Shown piece after piece: positions 62,863 to 64,000 of a DNA stretch of 64,000 nt. Position 1 is the first letter of the stretch. Every line of letters begins with the position of its first letter. The notes under the pieces are model-generated. The model did no database searches. It was not told the DNA's origin and saw only the letters and a program-made list of their open reading frames with translations. The stretch is from Candidatus Nanopelagicales bacterium (GTDB taxonomy: Bacteria > Actinomycetota > Actinomycetes > S36-B12): positions 694,001 through 758,000 of the forward strand of contig JAGYKV010000017.1 in the NCBI GenBank assembly GCA_018401415.1, written 5' to 3'. The translations under genes were made by a program, and so were the position numbers.

Positions 62863-63888
62863 TTAACCGAAGAATGAAGTGGCTTCTTCGTAGCGTGAAA
62901 TCGGCACAGTTTTCAGGGTTCCGGTCGCTACCCCCAGCGGCACTCGAACAATATCGGTGCCCTGCAAACCCACCATGGTGCCCCAGGCCCCATCCTTCAC
63001 CAGCTCGATTGCTTTTAATCCAAATCGAGTTGCAAGAACTCGGTCAAATGCTGTGGGCGTTCCGCCGCGCTGAATGTGACCAAGAACGGTGGTGCGTGCT
63101 TCGTGTCCGGTGCGTTCTTCAAGTGACTTGGCCAGCCATTCCCCGATGCCAGCCAATTGGACATGTCCAAATGCGTCAAGTGGTGCATTTTTTGTCATGA
63201 GTTCGCCATCACGTGGAAGGGCACCTTCAGCAACGCAAATGATTGGGGCGTAATTAGTTTCAAAACGCGAATTCACCCATCCAACAACTTGGTCCAGATC
63301 AAATGGAATTTCAGGGATCAAGATCACATTTGCCCCCGCCGCCATACCTGAATGCAAGGCAATCCAGCCCGCATGACGGCCCATGACCTCGCAAATCAGA
63401 ATTCGATGGTGTGACTCGGCCGTCGTGTGGAGGCGATCCATAGCTTCTGTTGCAATCGTGACTGCGGTATCAAAGCCAAATGTGTAGTCGGTTCCGCTGA
63501 GATCGTTATCAATTGTTTTTGGCACGCCCACAACCGGGAAGCCAACATCGGTAAGTGCTGTCGCCACACCAAGGGTGTCTTCACCACCAATGGCTATGAG
63601 TGCGCTGAGCCCGAGATCTGCCATGTTCTTTTTGATCTGCTCGACACCACCATCAACCTTGATGGGGTTGGTGCGAGAGGAACCAAGAATCGTTCCGCCT
63701 CGGGGCAGAATCCCCCGAACCGTGTCGACATTCAAAGGCATGGTCAACCCCTCCAAGGGGCCCTTCCATCCGTCGCGGAAACCTACAAATTCAAATCCAT
63801 ATTCTTGGACACCTCGACGGACAACCGCGCGAATAACCGCATTGAGTCCGGGGCAGTCTCCGCCGCCTGTGAGCACACCAACGCGCAT
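62863..63888 (-). CDS. pfp: Pyrophosphate-type 6-phosphofructokinase
   Basis: A 341-residue group III phosphofructokinase. Motifs are GVLTGGGDCPGLNAVIRA, SSRTNP, GGEDTLG near 102, PKTIDNDLSGTDYTFGFDTA near 125, EVMGRHAGWIA and IQRGGTP. The aspartate in GGEDT and lysine in PKTIDND replace two glycines of ATP-dependent enzymes (GGDGS, PGTIDND in E. coli), a combination diagnostic for pyrophosphate use. Reversible PPi-dependent glycolysis is therefore predicted. A Shine-Dalgarno GGAAGG precedes the ATG. GATAAC and GTTATC at 63907 and 63928 form an inverted repeat upstream. Confidence 0.92.
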   Translation of the reverse strand: MRVGVLTGGGDCPGLNAVIRAVVRRGVQEYGFEFVGFRDGWKGPLEGLTMPLNVDTVRGILPRGGTILGSSRTNPIKVDGGVEQIKKNMADLGLSALIAIGGEDTLGVATALTDVGFPVVGVPKTIDNDLSGTDYTFGFDTAVTIATEAMDRLHTTAESHHRILICEVMGRHAGWIALHSGMAAGANVILIPEIPFDLDQVVGWVNSRFETNYAPIICVAEGALPRDGELMTKNAPLDAFGHVQLAGIGEWLAKSLEERTGHEARTTVLGHIQRGGTPTAFDRVLATRFGLKAIELVKDGAWGTMVGLQGTDIVRVPLGVATGTLKTVPISRYEEATSFFG

Positions 63889-64000
63889 CTAAATAACCTT
63901 CCATCGGATAACTTCTGCAATGTAAACGTTATCACCCCGGGGATTGGATCGTCTGGCTACCATTTGCAGATGTCCGCGCAATCACATGACCGAGTACTTG

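Noticed and set aside
63907..63933. GATAAC/GTTATC operator upstream of pfp
   Set aside because: Six-base arms 15 bases apart are weak; no regulator is implied.

Overview
The window is a continuous, gene-dense chromosomal segment of an actinobacterium (Actinomycetota). The evidence is the gene order: hisDCB, dnaE1, rluD-lspA-DksA-like-ileS, yggT-sepF-yggS-yfiH-ftsZ, then ftsQ to mraZ, then a DnaE2/DinB cassette, carotenoid genes, a PASTA kinase, class II DAHP synthase and PfkA. This resembles the combined division/replication neighbourhoods of Streptomyces and Mycobacterium. Base composition is roughly balanced by eye rather than GC-rich, genes overlap by 1-14 bases, and many starts look leaderless. 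That fits a streamlined aquatic actinobacterium (for example a Nanopelagicales-like lineage), but no rRNA or other taxonomic marker is present and this placement is inference. No tRNA, rRNA, CRISPR array, insertion sequence or prophage was seen.

Layout. 1-2808: histidine biosynthesis (hisDCB, minus). 2832-4527: a LON-domain protein, a YbaK deacylase and a small membrane protein. 4515-10559: dnaE1, rluD, lspA and a lysine-repeat DksA-like protein (minus). 10748-13897: ileS. 13898-33835: the dcw division and peptidoglycan cluster, read on minus from mraZ to yggT, interrupted by two plus-strand PH-domain membrane protein genes between ftsQ and ftsZ, and lacking the divIVA/wag31 gene usually found between ileS and yggT. 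MurE carries the DNPR motif expected for meso-diaminopimelate peptidoglycan. 34002-41451: a DUF3048 lipoprotein, DUF3293, an Sfp-type phosphopantetheinyl transferase, a HelD-like helicase, a secreted protein, an RDD pair, a MaoC-like hydratase and DUF3040. 41596-47224: an SOS-type mutagenesis operon (SAV_6107-like, dnaE2, dinB) behind a perfect LexA box. 47326-50669: a second YbaK, a GC-richer cytochrome P450, an ACC deaminase and an SRPBCC protein. 50712-58532: carotenoid genes cruF-cruG-crtD-like, crtE-crtI-crtB and crtYc-crtYd. 58556-63888: a NadR-like kinase, PknB/PknL-type kinase, DNA methyltransferase, DAHP synthase and a PPi-type phosphofructokinase.

Two themes recur. First, at least sixteen transcription units have a TANNNT -10 box exactly 6 or 7 bases before the start codon, implying leaderless mRNAs; two divergent pairs (hisD/LON and crtYc/NadR-like) have back-to-back -10 boxes sharing a central TA inside a 23-base gap. 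Second, three convergent pairs end in a shared TTAG or TTAA tetranucleotide that supplies both stop codons.

Two genes are frameshifted. aroG needs two single-base corrections, both in homopolymers, and murC needs one. The aroG pattern looks like sequencing error; murC is unresolved. Motif-level calls are solid for the core genes. Substrate claims for the carotenoid tailoring enzymes, the P450, the RDD pair and the small ORFs are inference.
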